From contig MU647399.1 of assembly GCA_026770585.1 (NCBI GenBank), forward strand, positions 69,416 through 83,193: a stretch of DNA of 13,778 bases. The letters are read 5' to 3'. The notes beneath the pieces are model-generated. The model was not told where the DNA came from and ran no database searches. It saw only the letters and a program-made list of their open reading frames with translations. The stretch is from Baffinella frigidus. Its lineage: Eukaryota > Cryptophyceae > Cryptomonadales > Baffinellaceae. The position numbers and the translations under genes are program-made. Numbering within the stretch: the first letter of the stretch is position 1; the number at the start of each line of letters is the position of its first letter. Shown piece after piece: positions 1-6,998 of this stretch.

Positions 1-458
1 GGGGGGGGGGGGGGGGGGGGGGTGCGAGGGTGGCAAGACCCGGTGCATGGATATGCGATGTGCCTATCTTGAGGGACAGATATGGTGAGGTTGAGGCGTT
101 TTTGGCGGGAAGATGGTGGGGACCGGCGTCTGCGATTGGAGGGAAAGGATGGGGGCAGGAGGCACGCGGGGTGATTGGCGCGGTGGGGCGGGACGGTGGG
201 AGGGTGGCAAAAGACTCTCTGCAGGAACAATGGCCGTTCGTATCTGGAAGAGAGGAGAGGATGAGTCGTGGCCACAGGTGAGAAGATGAGTGTGGTACCG
301 GGGGGGAAGGATGGGGGAAGGGAGGCAAGCGGGCTGAATGGCGCGGTGGGGCGCGAGGGTGCGAGGGTGGCAAGACTCGGTGCAGGGGAAATGCCATGCG
401 CCGCCAGAGGAAGGGATCCGCGTGCCGGGGCAAACGCGGGAAGGCGACGGGATCTCAC
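1..458 (-). other. Start of the glutamine synthetase intron, filled with imperfect ~165-bp repeats
   Basis: On the minus strand this follows the GTGAGA donor. No acceptor and exon matching glutamine synthetase was recognised, so the intron probably runs out of the window. The plus strand shows a repeated module, with the motif GCGAGGGTGGCAAGAC or a close variant near 25, 197 and 360 (spacing about 165-172). The blocks 148-225 and 310-386 align over most of their length, including GATGGGGG and GGCGCGGTGGGGCG. The first 22 bases are nearly all G, which may be a true G tract or an assembly edge. Confidence 0.5.
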
Positions 459-717
459 CGCAGCCACCACGGCCGCCGATCCAGATGTACTCAGCGCGGA
501 TCTTGTCGTGGCCGAGCATCGAGGCAGCGGTGACACCCGAGCGAGCGAAAGCGCGGGGGGCACGCCCGGCGAGGACCGAGGTCGCCGCCGAGGGGCGGAG
601 CGACATCTTCGCAGCGCGGGACTGCTGGATGACGGACGGCGCCATGGAGACCGGGGCGAAGGCCGCGGCGCTGCCCACGAGGGCGAGCGCCGAGAGCGCG
701 ACCGCGGACATGTACAT
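459..717 (-). CDS. First exon of a plastid-targeted glutamine synthetase (GSII type), partial
   Basis: Glutamine synthetase joins ammonium to glutamate using ATP; the plastid form assimilates ammonium from nitrite reduction and photorespiration. The exon codes 86 residues plus one base. Residues 1-20 are a signal peptide with a hydrophobic run (SALALVGSAAAFAP) ending in an AFAP-type cleavage site. Residues about 22-65 are rich in Ser, Ala and Arg and nearly free of acidic residues, as in a transit peptide for a complex plastid. Residues 72-82 (KIRAEYIWIGG) match the start of the GSII beta-grasp domain (AEYxWIGG or AEYxWIDG). The reading ends at a strong GTGAGA donor (GT at 458-457), after which the open frame no longer resembles glutamine synthetase. 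The start was chosen at 717 because the signal peptide follows directly and A is at -3; a second ATG lies two codons on. The longer open frame upstream adds nothing leader-like. The ATP- and glutamate-binding domains lie beyond the window edge. The glutamine synthetase call rests on about 11 residues. Confidence 0.62.
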
Positions 718-800
718 TGTTCTCGGTGACGATCCGCTCGCTCGAGCGGATTTTCCTTTAAAGCCCACCCGTCCAAAATGGGACAAATGACAAACCACAA
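718..800 (-). promoter_or_regulatory. 5' flank of the glutamine synthetase exon with TATA-like box and hairpin
   Basis: Upstream of the chosen ATG on the minus strand, a TTTAAAGG box lies about 40 bases away (about 755-762). Between them is a short palindrome, CCGCTCGAGCGAGCGG (about 731-746), which could form a hairpin in the 5' UTR. The TATA-like call is weak because algal promoters often lack one. Confidence 0.25.
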
Positions 801-879
801 CTCCCGCCGTTTCACATATTTGGACCCCAACCTAATCTTGAAGAGGTGCGTCTTTTCATAGGTAGATCTAACTGAATTA

Positions 880-936
880 ATGGTTTCTTCCCGAGTTGGG
901 AGCGGTTCTACAGCTGCCAACTCGGGAAGAAACCAT
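880..936. repeat. Short fold-back element A, perfect 20-bp arms
   Basis: Arms 880-899 and 917-936 are perfect reverse complements around a 17-base loop. The element proper probably starts at TTCTTCCCGAGTTGG (885) and ends at its complement (932). It directly abuts element B, which has the same outer end. Confidence 0.75.
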
Positions 937-1117
937 TTCTTCCCGATTGACTTTACAAGTGTTTTTATCTGGCTTTTTGCGCCGCAGGCTGCCCGATTTC
1001 GGGCGACATCTCGTACAATTCCCCGAGACACGTAAAACCCGCAATCGAAAGTCAATCGGTTCGAAGAGAGAATGTTCGGCCGCGGTAAAATCACTTGTAA
1101 AGTCAATCGGGGAAGAA
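937..1117. repeat. Fold-back element B (MITE-like), 25-bp terminal inverted repeats
   Basis: The left end (937-961, TTCTTCCCGATTGACTTTAC...) pairs with the right end (1092-1117), with one extra C on the right. The interior has a small GCCCGATTTCGGGC hairpin and a second partial copy of the terminus (AAAGTCAATCGG near 1048-1059). The outer 10 bases equal those of element A. No transposase is present. Confidence 0.65.
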
Positions 1118-1630
1118 TGAGAGCCCCTTGGCCTTTTCACCTGATTTCCACTGTTACTTCTTAAAAGTTAACAGAGGTTCCACTTTTGCTTTGAGACGTC
1201 CCAATCTCGACCAAGAGGAAATATAGACCCTTGTCTCGACTTTTGTCTCGGTGCGCAGCGCTCTTCGAGGCGTCCAGGAGAAGCAAGAGGAATGCCGTTT
1301 CCACGAGATTTGCCGTTTCCATGAACCACGCCAGGACACACAGAGGGCTTCGAGGGTTTTTTGAATAACCCCTAAGGGATAAAACCCTACGGTAGGCAAC
1401 CCGTAGGGGCATAGGGGGATTCCTACGGATAAGGCAACGGAAACTCGGGCTCTCTGCGCCCGAAAATAGCCCGCTGGGGTGGGGTCACAAGAAAATATCT
1501 TTTTGTTCGAGTAAAGTTGATTCCACCCGGGAAACACGCCAAAAGTGGTGGGAACTGGAGCTCTTTGCCGCCGGAGTTTTAAAAATCTGTACCACGATCA
1601 GCCATCTAAACACTTTTAGCACGAACGAGT
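1118..1630. other. No recognisable gene; dispersed repeat shared with 6880-6955
   Basis: Minus-strand open frames here (to about 127 codons) resemble no known family. The stretch 1360-1412 (GAATAACCCC, AAACCC, CCTACGGTAGGCAACCCGTAGG) is related to 6902-6955 (GAATAACCCC, AAACCC, CCTACGGTAAGCAATCCGTAGG), so this is repeat sequence. 1580-1620 (TTTAAAAATCTGTACCACGATCA) resembles 12820-12842 (TTTAAAAATTGTACCACAATCA), a second dispersed motif. Confidence 0.4.
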
Positions 1631-1633
1631 GTG

Positions 1634-1679
1634 TATATAAATCCCACCTCACGCCCTGGCGAGCGAAGGAACCTCCATG
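1634..1679 (+). promoter_or_regulatory. Possible core promoter: TATATAAAT box and ATG in good context
   Basis: A TATATAAAT box at 1634-1642 is followed 35 bases later by CCATGG (ATG 1677-1679). The frame from that ATG stops after 23 codons, so any transcript would need splicing or be noncoding. The 245-bp tandem array starts 120 bases downstream. The box may be chance. Confidence 0.22.
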
Positions 1680-1800
1680 GAAAATCTCACTAGATCACAT
1701 CCCCCCTTCGAAACTCCGGACCAAGGGGCGTGGATCCCTGTCTGAGCCTGCGCTCCCCGTCGTCGTCAACGCCTACCCCGTGGCGTACGAACTTCATAGT

Positions 1801-2455
1801 TAGCTCGTCCTAGTGGACGAGGTGTTTTTTCTCCACCCACCCTCTGGGTGGTTCCGGGCTACTAGGAGCCTTCACGTCTCGTCCCACCTGTTCACCTGGC
1901 GTACAGCGGTCGTGTTTAACAATTTAGTAAACCTTGTTTTCCCCCCGTTCGGTGGGTTTTCCCCGTGGGGGTGTTTGAACGATCCACCCTTAGAGGTGGT
2001 GGTGGGCGTTAGAGCCCTGCGTCTCGGCCTACCTCTTCGGTGGAGTTAGCTCGTTCTAGTGGACGAGGTGTTTTTTCTCCATCCACCCTCTGGGTGGTTC
2101 TGGGCTGCTAGAGCCCTCACGTCTCGTCCCACCTGTCCACCTGGCGTACAGCGGTCGTGTTTAACAATTTAGTAAACCTTGTTTCCCCCCCGTTCGGTGG
2201 GTTTTCCCCGTGGGGGTGTTTGAACGATCCACCCTTAGAGGTGGTGGTGGGCGTTAGAGCCCTGCGTCTCGGCCTACCTCTTCGGTGGAGTTAGCTCGTT
2301 CTAGTGGACGAGGTGTTTTTTCTCCATCCACCCTTTGGGTAGTTCTGGGCTGCTAGAGCCCTCACGTCTCGTCCCACCTGTCCACCTGGCGTACAGCGGT
2401 CGTGTTCAACAATTCAGTACCCCTTGTTTTCCCCCCTGGGGGGTGTTTGCTCCCC
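1801..2455. repeat. Tandem array of a 245-bp unit, 2 full copies plus a partial third
   Basis: Units start at 1801, 2047 and 2292 (TAGCTCGTYCTAGTGGACGA), spacing 246 and 245. Copies 1 and 2 are nearly identical. Copy 3 tracks the unit for about 130 bases and then diverges after 2420. Each unit has a T6 run about 25 bases in and several short hairpins (CCACCCTCTGGGTGG, CCACCCTTAGAGGTGG, GGTGGGTTTTCCCC). No conserved protein frame runs through the units. A tandem noncoding RNA gene is possible, but nothing matches 5S rRNA, tRNA or a spliceosomal RNA that I can recognise; a plain satellite is equally possible. Confidence 0.8.
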
Positions 2456-2700
2456 GTGTTTGCACACCTCCACCGAACAGGGGGGTTCCGGAGCACCAAG
2501 GAAGCGATCCGAAAGCAAAAATGCTTTCGCTGCAGTCCTTTCTACGGAAGGGCGTGTCGTTGGCATATGTTGGGCGAAATTAAAACCTAAAGGACCTAAA
2601 GCGACACGCGGCATCGCCCCCCCATCGCGGCCCGTGCTTGAGAAGACGAGGCGCTGTCGCTCCTCTCTCTCTCTCCCTCTCTCTCTCTCGTCCGCTCTCT
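2456..2700. repeat. Dispersed repeat shared with 4157-4262, then a CT tract
   Basis: 2503-2625 (GATCCGAAAG, CTGCAG, CATATGTTGGG, CCTAAAGGACCTAAAG, then a C run) shares a series of blocks in the same order with 4157-4262 (GATCCGAAAG, CTGCAG, CTATGTTGGG, AAGGACCTAAAGGAC, C run). Divergence between copies is high. 2661-2700 is a CT-rich simple repeat. No gene recognised. Confidence 0.45.
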
Positions 2701-2789
2701 GGGAGTAGGACCTAGGATCCTACCGTACGACTCGTAGGACCTAATGCTCGTGGGCGTTGAGGACATACTGGGTAGGTCCTGCCGCCATA

Positions 2790-2860
2790 GGACCCTAGGG
2801 ATGGTCCTACTGTAGGGTCCTAAGGCGGGGCGGTTTCTTATGAGCGAGGCGCCCCTGTCA
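2790..2860. repeat. Half copy of hairpin family D (right half only)
   Basis: The block ending GCGGTTTCTTATGAGCGAGG and CGCCCCTGT matches the right arm of D elements at 3815-3946 and 4328-4448. No matching left arm precedes it. 2702-2790 is rich in TAGGACC/GGTCCTA palindromes like those inside D elements, so it may be a scrambled remnant. Confidence 0.55.
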
Positions 2861-3118
2861 GAGAGAATCGAAGCAGCGGCGGTGCAAGAGCGACCGTCGG
2901 CAGCTTCCCCCCTAAACTCCGGCCCCGGAAGCAGGATCCGCGAGGGGACTCTTTAGTCAACCCGCGATTCGCTGCCAGGGGCCCTTCATCTAATGGTTCC
3001 AATTCCTATTCCTAGGCATATCCCTGTAGTCAGGGAGCTGTGAGCCTCTACCGAAGAGAGCGCCTGCCTCACGGCGTAAATGTGTCAACAGTGCCAGACC
3101 GACCAAAACCTCCTTAGG
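2861..3118. other. No gene or repeat recognised
   Basis: Mixed sequence between a half D element and the possible exon at 3119. I see no long open frame, no inverted repeat over 12 bases and no tandem repeat. Confidence 0.3.
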
Positions 3119-3180
3119 TTACATGTAGGACTTGGTGCCGTCGTCATCGTTGCACACAATGTACATGTTCACAATGAATC
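3119..3180 (-). CDS. Possible terminal exon or gene fragment, unknown protein
   Basis: Read on the minus strand, the frame gives FIVNMYIVCNDDDGTKSYM then TAA (3121-3119). Third positions are mostly G or C. A CAG lies directly before it at 3183-3181, which could be an acceptor, but the preceding stretch is purine-rich rather than pyrimidine-rich. No upstream exon was found. It is short and family E1 begins 14 bases away, so it may be a relic or chance. Confidence 0.2.
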
Positions 3181-3193
3181 TGCCCCCCTCTCA

Positions 3194-3297
3194 TATCCCT
3201 TAAGTGCCCAGTAGGCTCATACGCCCTACGGTAGGGCCCTAGGACCTGCCTACGGCGAGTTAGGGTGAAAATTCGCCCTATGGCCACTTAAGGGATA
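3194..3297. repeat. Hairpin element E1 (104 bp, TA-flanked)
   Basis: Ends are TATCCCTTAAGTG and its complement CACTTAAGGGATA, so TA lies at each end as expected for a Tc1/mariner-type target duplication. The internal left arm (GTGCCCAGTAGGCTCATACG) reappears in reverse orientation as the right arm of E2 (4684-4787). Both copies are exactly 104 bp counting the TAs. Confidence 0.7.
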
Positions 3298-3305
3298 GCC
3301 TTAAA

Positions 3306-3372
3306 CGGCCGACCAATCTCTCTCGCTCCCTGCAGGCAGAGAGCTCCCTCTCTCTCTTCTCACCCTCCTCCT
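3306..3372 (+). repeat. 67-bp direct repeat, copy 1
   Basis: This block (CGGCCGACCAATCTCTCTCG onward) matches 3567-3633 at about 63 of 67 positions. The two copies bracket D1 and the half D element. Confidence 0.75.
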
Positions 3373-3385
3373 GGAGACATATGCC

Positions 3386-3506
3386 TACAGGGGTACCTCG
3401 ATTACAAGAAAACGCCACCCCCCTAGGACGACCATAGGGCCCTAGGCATACGCCTACTGTAGGGCCCTACGGGGAGGCGTTTTCTTGTAATCGAGGTACC
3501 CCTGTA
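3386..3506. repeat. Hairpin element D1 (121 bp, TA-flanked MITE)
   Basis: Ends are TA-CAGGGGTACCTCG and CGAGGTACCCCTG-TA. Long arms (through CAAGAAAACGCC and GGCGTTTTCTTG) pair almost fully around a centre rich in CCTAGG and GGGCCC. A CAGG start, a TA target and no coding capacity fit a non-autonomous Tc1/mariner/pogo-type MITE. Confidence 0.75.
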
Positions 3507-3564
3507 GGGCCCTAGGGTGGTCCTAGGGGGGGAGGCGCTTTCTTGTGAGCGAGGTACCCCTGTA
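3507..3564. repeat. Half copy of family D next to D1
   Basis: Directly after D1's terminal TA comes GGGCCCTAGGGTGGTCCTAG and then a D right arm ending CGAGGTACCCCTGTA. It matches the right half of D3. Only the right half is present. Confidence 0.65.
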
Positions 3565-3566
3565 CA

Positions 3567-3633
3567 CGGCCGACCAATCTCTCTCGCTCTCTGCCGCCAG
3601 AGAGCTCCCTCTCTCTCTTCTCACCATCCTCCT
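3567..3633 (+). repeat. 67-bp direct repeat, copy 2
   Basis: Partner of 3306-3372, with about four substitutions. The pair suggests a segmental duplication holding the D elements, or recombination between D copies. Confidence 0.75.
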
Positions 3634-3814
3634 ATGCAGAGGCAAAGATACATGATTCTCAACCTGGGCATTTCCAAGGGGTTTAAAAATCCCCCTTGAC
3701 ATTTCCACTCACCTTATTATTTTCAGCCTGGGGATTTTCAATCGGAGCTTTTCCGCGGTCATGCTACGCAACTCACCCAGCAGCGCCCCCCCCCCCCCGT
3801 TCTTGGAACTCTGC

Positions 3815-3946
3815 TACAGGGGTACCTCGCTCATAAGAAACTGCCTCCCCCTAGGACCCTACAGTAGGCCTAAGCCTAGGGCCCTGCATGTATGGAGGTC
3901 CTAGCTAGGGGGGGGGGCGGTTTCTCATGAGCGAGGTGCCCCTGTA
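3815..3946. repeat. Hairpin element D2 (132 bp, TA-flanked MITE)
   Basis: Ends are TACAGGGGTACCTCGCTCAT and ATGAGCGAGGTGCCCCTGTA. The arms continue through AAGAAACTGCC and GGCGGTTTCTC. One arm has a G for A change that breaks the GGTACC site. A 13-base C run lies just upstream at about 3786-3798. Confidence 0.75.
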
Positions 3947-4327
3947 GAGACGCACACACAACGAGAGAGCGAGCAGAGAGGGGCGCGTGCCAGAGCGCCA
4001 AAAGTGTGAGGGGCAGCACTGAACCAGCGGCACGGCTCTTCCTCTCAGGGGTCACGAGCCCTGAGGCGGGCCCGTCCAGGACCCGGTCCTCACAAAAAGC
4101 CTCATGTCTACATGACTTCGCTCTCCGCCTCAGGCGGGCCCGTCCCTAGGGTCCGTGTGATCCGAAAGGAAGCATGGGTTTTCTGCAGATGAGTTCCAGT
4201 GTCCGCCTATGTTGGGAGCTGGAAGAACTCTAAGGACCTAAAGGACGTCCTCGCCCCCCCCCCCCAGTTTGGGCACGCTCGGATTCATTGAAAACCCGCG
4301 CCGACGCCCCCCCCCCCTGTTGCACGC
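3947..4327. other. No gene recognised; local duplication and dispersed repeat
   Basis: A short segment, AGGCGGGCCCGTCC, occurs twice (about 4062 and 4132). 4157-4262 is the diverged partner of 2503-2625. Two long C runs (about 4253-4264 and 4308-4317) lie between. No open frame resembles a known protein. Confidence 0.4.
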
Positions 4328-4448
4328 TACAGGGGTACCTCGCTCATAAGAAACCGCCTCCTCCTAGGGCCCTACAGTAGGACCATGCCTAGGGCCCTAT
4401 GGTGGTCCTAGGGGGGGGGCAGTTTCTTATGAGCGAGGTACCCCTGCA
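4328..4448. repeat. Hairpin element D3 (121 bp MITE)
   Basis: The left end TACAGGGGTACCTCGCTCAT and right end ATGAGCGAGGTACCCCTG pair with the arms of D2 and D4. The right flank is CA rather than TA, a single change from the TA seen at the other copies. Confidence 0.75.
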
Positions 4449-4601
4449 CATGACCTTGTACGTGCTTACATCTGGCCGCCGTAGAGCGCGGCCTCGCCAA
4501 CGACGCCGTCCTGCAAATGCGCGAACCACTTTAGACGTGATGGTGGTCGATCAAAAGTCAACTCCATGGCAGAATCCTTCAAATCGAAGGGCAAACGCGC
4601 G

Positions 4602-4835
4602 TACAGGGGTTACTCGAAATGAAGGACACGCACCGTCGTAGAGGGTCCCTACGGTAGGGCTAGTCCTAGGAGCATAGCTATGATAGCCCTTAAGTGACCA
4701 GGCCCACAAATTTGGGGGCCTGAGGTCCTAGGCTGGTCCTAAGGCCCTACGGTAGGGCGTATGAGCCTACTGGGCACTTAGGGGATAGGGCCTCCCTAGG
4801 GACGGTGCGTGTCCTTACGCGCGGGTAACCCTGTA
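4602..4835. repeat. Hairpin element F, a D-like element interrupted by E2
   Basis: Ends are TACAGGGGTTACTCG and GCGGGTAACCCTGTA, the same TA-CAGGGG start as family D. The subterminal sequence differs (AAGGACACGCACCGTC pairing with GACGGTGCGTGTCCTT). Removing the nested E2 with one TA leaves 132 bp, the size of D2. F therefore looks like a whole element into which E2 later jumped. Confidence 0.7.
4684..4787. repeat. Hairpin element E2 nested inside F (104 bp, TA-flanked)
   Basis: Ends are TAGCCCTTAAGTG and CACTTAGGGGATA. The right arm is the reverse complement of E1's left arm (CGTATGAGCCTACTGGGCAC), so E2 lies inverted relative to E1. TA at both ends fits a TA target duplication. Confidence 0.7.
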
Positions 4836-5001
4836 GTTGGTAAGTGGTCACTTTAGAAGGTTGCGTTGGGAACGGTTCGCAGGACTTACTAAAGAGGTTT
4901 CAAAGCAAGCAAGCGACGCCGTCCTGCGCCGGGGGGGGGGTTACTTGTGCAAACTAAGACACGCCCCGCCCTAGGGCTGTTCCTCGAAGCTTGGGAGCCT
5001 G

Positions 5002-5122
5002 TACAGGGGCACCTCGCTCACAAGAAAGCGCCCCCCCCCTAGGACCGTCGTAGGGCCCTAGGCATAGGCCTACTGTAGGGTCCTAGGGGGTGGCGCTTTC
5101 TTACGAGCGAGGTACCCCTGTA
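5002..5122. repeat. Hairpin element D4 (121 bp, TA-flanked MITE)
   Basis: Ends are TACAGGGGCACCTCGCTCAC and GAGCGAGGTACCCCTGTA. Arms continue to AAGAAAGCGCC and GGCGCTTTCTT. It has the same length as D1 and D3. Confidence 0.75.
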
Positions 5123-5152
5123 GGCCCGCTTCGGGAGCCCCCCCGCCGCACC

Positions 5153-5218
5153 GATTGACCACTGGGGTTTTAGGGAAAAGGTGAGGATCTTCTTATTGAT
5201 TGACCACTGGAGAGATAC

Positions 5219-5291
<73 letters not shown>

Positions 5292-5480
5292 GTGTGTGAG
5301 AGAGAGAGCGTGAGAGCGAGAGCGAGAGAGAGAAAGAGAGTGGGAGGGAGAGAGGGAGGGAGGAAGGGGGTTTAGGGAAAAGGTGAGGATCTTCTTATTG
5401 ATTGACCACTGGGGTTTTAGGGAAAAGGTGAGGATCTTGATTGACCACTTTTAGGCCTAAAACCCCAGCGGTCAATCAAG
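5153..5480. repeat. Telomere-like 45-bp repeat split by a GA microsatellite and ending in a palindrome
   Basis: The unit GATTGACCACTGG-GGTTTTAGGG-AAAAGGTGAGGATCTT occurs at 5153-5210, 5368-5412 and 5412-5449 (last shortened). 5211-5370 is mostly (GA)n. At 5436-5480 the repeat turns back on itself: TTTTAGGCCTAAAA at the centre, flanked by CTTGATTGACC and GGTCAATCAAG, making a head-to-head junction. Confidence 0.75.
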
Positions 5481-5524
5481 CGCAGCTTCACGGGCCTTGG
5501 CAACCCCTGGCACGCCCTCAACCC

Positions 5525-5600
5525 CTAAAAAAACCAAAACCCCAAAACCCCAAAACCCCGAAACCCCTAAACCCCGAAACCCCTAAACCCTCAGCGCGCG
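5525..5600. repeat. Degenerate CCCCAAAA / CCCCTAAA telomere-like tract
   Basis: About ten variant heptamers or octamers (CCCCAAAA, CCCCGAAA, CCCCTAAA) on the plus strand. The orientation is opposite to the TTTTAGGG unit just to the left. Confidence 0.65.
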
Positions 5601-5629
5601 TGACACGCCGTTCCACCCGGTTTAGGGTT

Positions 5630-5890
5630 CAGGTTTCTTACACCCGGGTAGAGAAAGCGTAAACCCGGGTAGCGAAGCCTAAAGCCGTGTAGAGCGACCC
5701 CACAGCACACCCTCCCTAAAGCCGTGTAGAGCGACCCCACAGCACAACCTCACCCGACGCGCGTCCACGCCGCGCGAAAAGGGGATGCTTGGAGCATGGG
5801 GTTGAGAGGACAGCAGTGAGAGTGATGCACTTGGTGCGGTCCACGTGTCACACCGTGAGTGGATCCCTCTCACGGGAACAGGGATACCTC
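5630..5890 (+). repeat. ~260-bp direct repeat, copy 1
   Basis: Starts CAGGTTTCTTACACCCGGGT and matches 6347-6595. Shared blocks include GCCGTGTAGAGCGACCCCA, CGCGCGTCCACGCCGCG, AGGACAGCAGTGAGAGTGAT and GGGAACAGG. Copy 1 has its own 37-bp tandem duplication of the AAAGCCGTGTAGAGCGACC segment (5681 and 5718). No convincing protein runs through both copies. Confidence 0.75.
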
Positions 5891-5972
5891 AACGTTTCTG
5901 GCACAAATCCTGAAAACGTTTCTCTTCAAAATCGGCTGAGTTTTCCCGCAAGCGCTCTACTCGAGATAGATA
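5891..5972 (-). repeat. Single arm of fold-back K, inverted relative to 6596-6680
   Basis: The reverse complement (TATCTATCTCGAGTAGAGCG, then CTTGCGGGAAAAC, CGATTTTGAAG, TTTTCAGGATTTGTGCCAG) matches the left arm of element K with high identity over about 80 bases. It is flanked on both sides by GGGAACAGGGAT. This is one arm in the orientation of K's right arm, so either the other arm was lost or the segment inverted. Confidence 0.7.
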
Positions 5973-6095
5973 CGGGAACAGGGATCCGGGAACAGGGATC
6001 CACCCCGCGAGGGGGCGGACGGGGTTGCGTGGAGCATGGGGTAAAGGGATATCTCAAATAAGTGGAGCATGGGGTGAAGGGATATCTCCAACAAT
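5973..6095 (+). repeat. Short tandem duplications (14 bp and 33 bp)
   Basis: CGGGAACAGGGATC occurs twice in a row near 5973-6000. A 33-bp unit, GTGGAGCATGGGGTRAAGGG plus ATATCTC, occurs twice between about 6029 and 6095. GTGGAGCAYGGGGT also occurs at 6471. Confidence 0.6.
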
Positions 6096-6161
6096 CACCG
6101 ACACCCGGATCGTGTATGAGAACACTCAATCCCCATGCTCGAGCAGTGAGAGTGATCCACT

Positions 6162-6308
6162 TTCATCTCGGAAGATAACTGAATCAGTTCCTTTTCAATG
6201 GGAGGTTGAATAGGAGAAAATAGTTGCGGCATAGTCAACTTAATCAGGCGTCCTAATTAAATGAGAAACGGTACTTAGGGAACTGATTCAGTTATCTTTC
6301 GAGATGAA
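6162..6308. repeat. Fold-back element H (147 bp, 30-bp arms)
   Basis: Arms 6162-6191 and 6279-6308 match at 29 of 30 positions (TTCATCTCG, AAGATAACTGAATCAGTTCC). The 87-base middle is AT-rich compared with its surroundings and has no open frame of note. The element lies between the two copies of the ~260-bp direct repeat. Confidence 0.75.
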
Positions 6309-6346
6309 CGTAGTGCGGTCCACCTGTCACGCCAGGTTTCTTACAA

Positions 6347-6595
6347 CAGGTTTCTTACACCCGGGTAGAGAAAGCGTAAACCCGGGTAGCGAAGCCTGAA
6401 GCCGTGTAGAGCGACCCCAAAGCACACCCTCACCAGACGCGCGTCCACGCCGCGGGCAAAAGGGGGTTGCGTGGAGCACGGGGTTGACATATGATGTATT
6501 TGTTAAGGGGCGTTGAGCCTGTCGACACGGAGGACAGCAGTGAGAGTGATCCCCCGTGTCACACCACAAGTGGATCACTCTCATGGGAACAGGAA
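6347..6595 (+). repeat. ~260-bp direct repeat, copy 2
   Basis: Partner of 5630-5890, about 717 bases downstream. It has one rather than two copies of the GCCGTGTAGAGCG segment and an extra ~45-bp stretch near 6487-6530. Confidence 0.75.
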
Positions 6596-6600
6596 TATCT

Positions 6601-6775
6601 ATCTCGAGTAGAGTGCTTGCGGGAAACCTTGGCCGATTTTGAAGATAAATATTTTCAGGATTTGTACCAGAAACGTTTAGATGGACCGTTTACATGTCAC
6701 GTCCTGGTACAAAATTCTCGATTTCTGAAAAACTTTCTTCTGGAAATCGGCCAGGTTTTCCCGCAGGCGCTCTAC
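6601..6775. repeat. Fold-back element K with ~70-bp arms
   Basis: Arms 6601-6670 and 6704-6775 pair over most of their length (GCGGGAAAAC, GGCCGATTT, TTTTCAG, TTGTACCAG on one side, complements on the other). They differ at more sites than the other hairpins, so the element is older. The 33-base loop is 6671-6703. Open frames run through it on both strands, which an inverted repeat explains without a gene. The TTGTACCAG/CTGGTACAA motif next to the loop recurs in element I. Confidence 0.7.
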
Positions 6776-6839
6776 GACGCAGATCTCCTCTGCGATATCC
6801 TGTTCGGTAGGGTTGTATGGAATATGCACGTGTGGGTCA

Positions 6840-6904
6840 TTCAAGAAACCCTTTGCAGTCCGCTGTGTGGAGCCACACAGCGGACTGCGAAGGGATCTCG
6901 TGAA
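6840..6904. repeat. Tight palindrome J, ~31-bp arms, 2-base loop
   Basis: Arms 6840-6870 and 6873-6904 meet at GTGTGG-AG-CCACAC. The inner 15 pairs are perfect, the outer part has a few mismatches. Almost no loop, so it could extrude as a cruciform or form a stable RNA hairpin. Confidence 0.75.
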
Positions 6905-6998
6905 TAACCCCAAGAGTGGGAAACCCATAGCCCCTACGGTAAGCAATCCGTAGGAACTTAGGGTTGTTCCTAGGGCTGTCCCGACGGAAAGTCTCTCA

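Noticed and set aside
64-458. Continuation of the glutamine synthetase frame as a 244-residue protein
   Set aside because: After residue 86 the translation is Pro/Ser/His-rich with no glutamine synthetase motif, and it starts exactly at a GTGAGA donor. The upstream Met at 798 adds residues that would hide the signal peptide.
1801-2455. 5S rRNA or tRNA array
   Set aside because: The size fits a 5S unit, but no 5S core or A/B/C boxes could be read. TAGGCCGAGACGCAGG on the minus strand resembles an A box only loosely and no matching B box follows.
5181-5375. Arg/Glu-rich open frame
   Set aside because: Translation of a GA microsatellite.
6491-6946. Overlapping open frames on both strands (138 and 89 codons)
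   Set aside because: They run through fold-backs K and J; an inverted repeat gives matching open frames on both strands. No known domain was seen.
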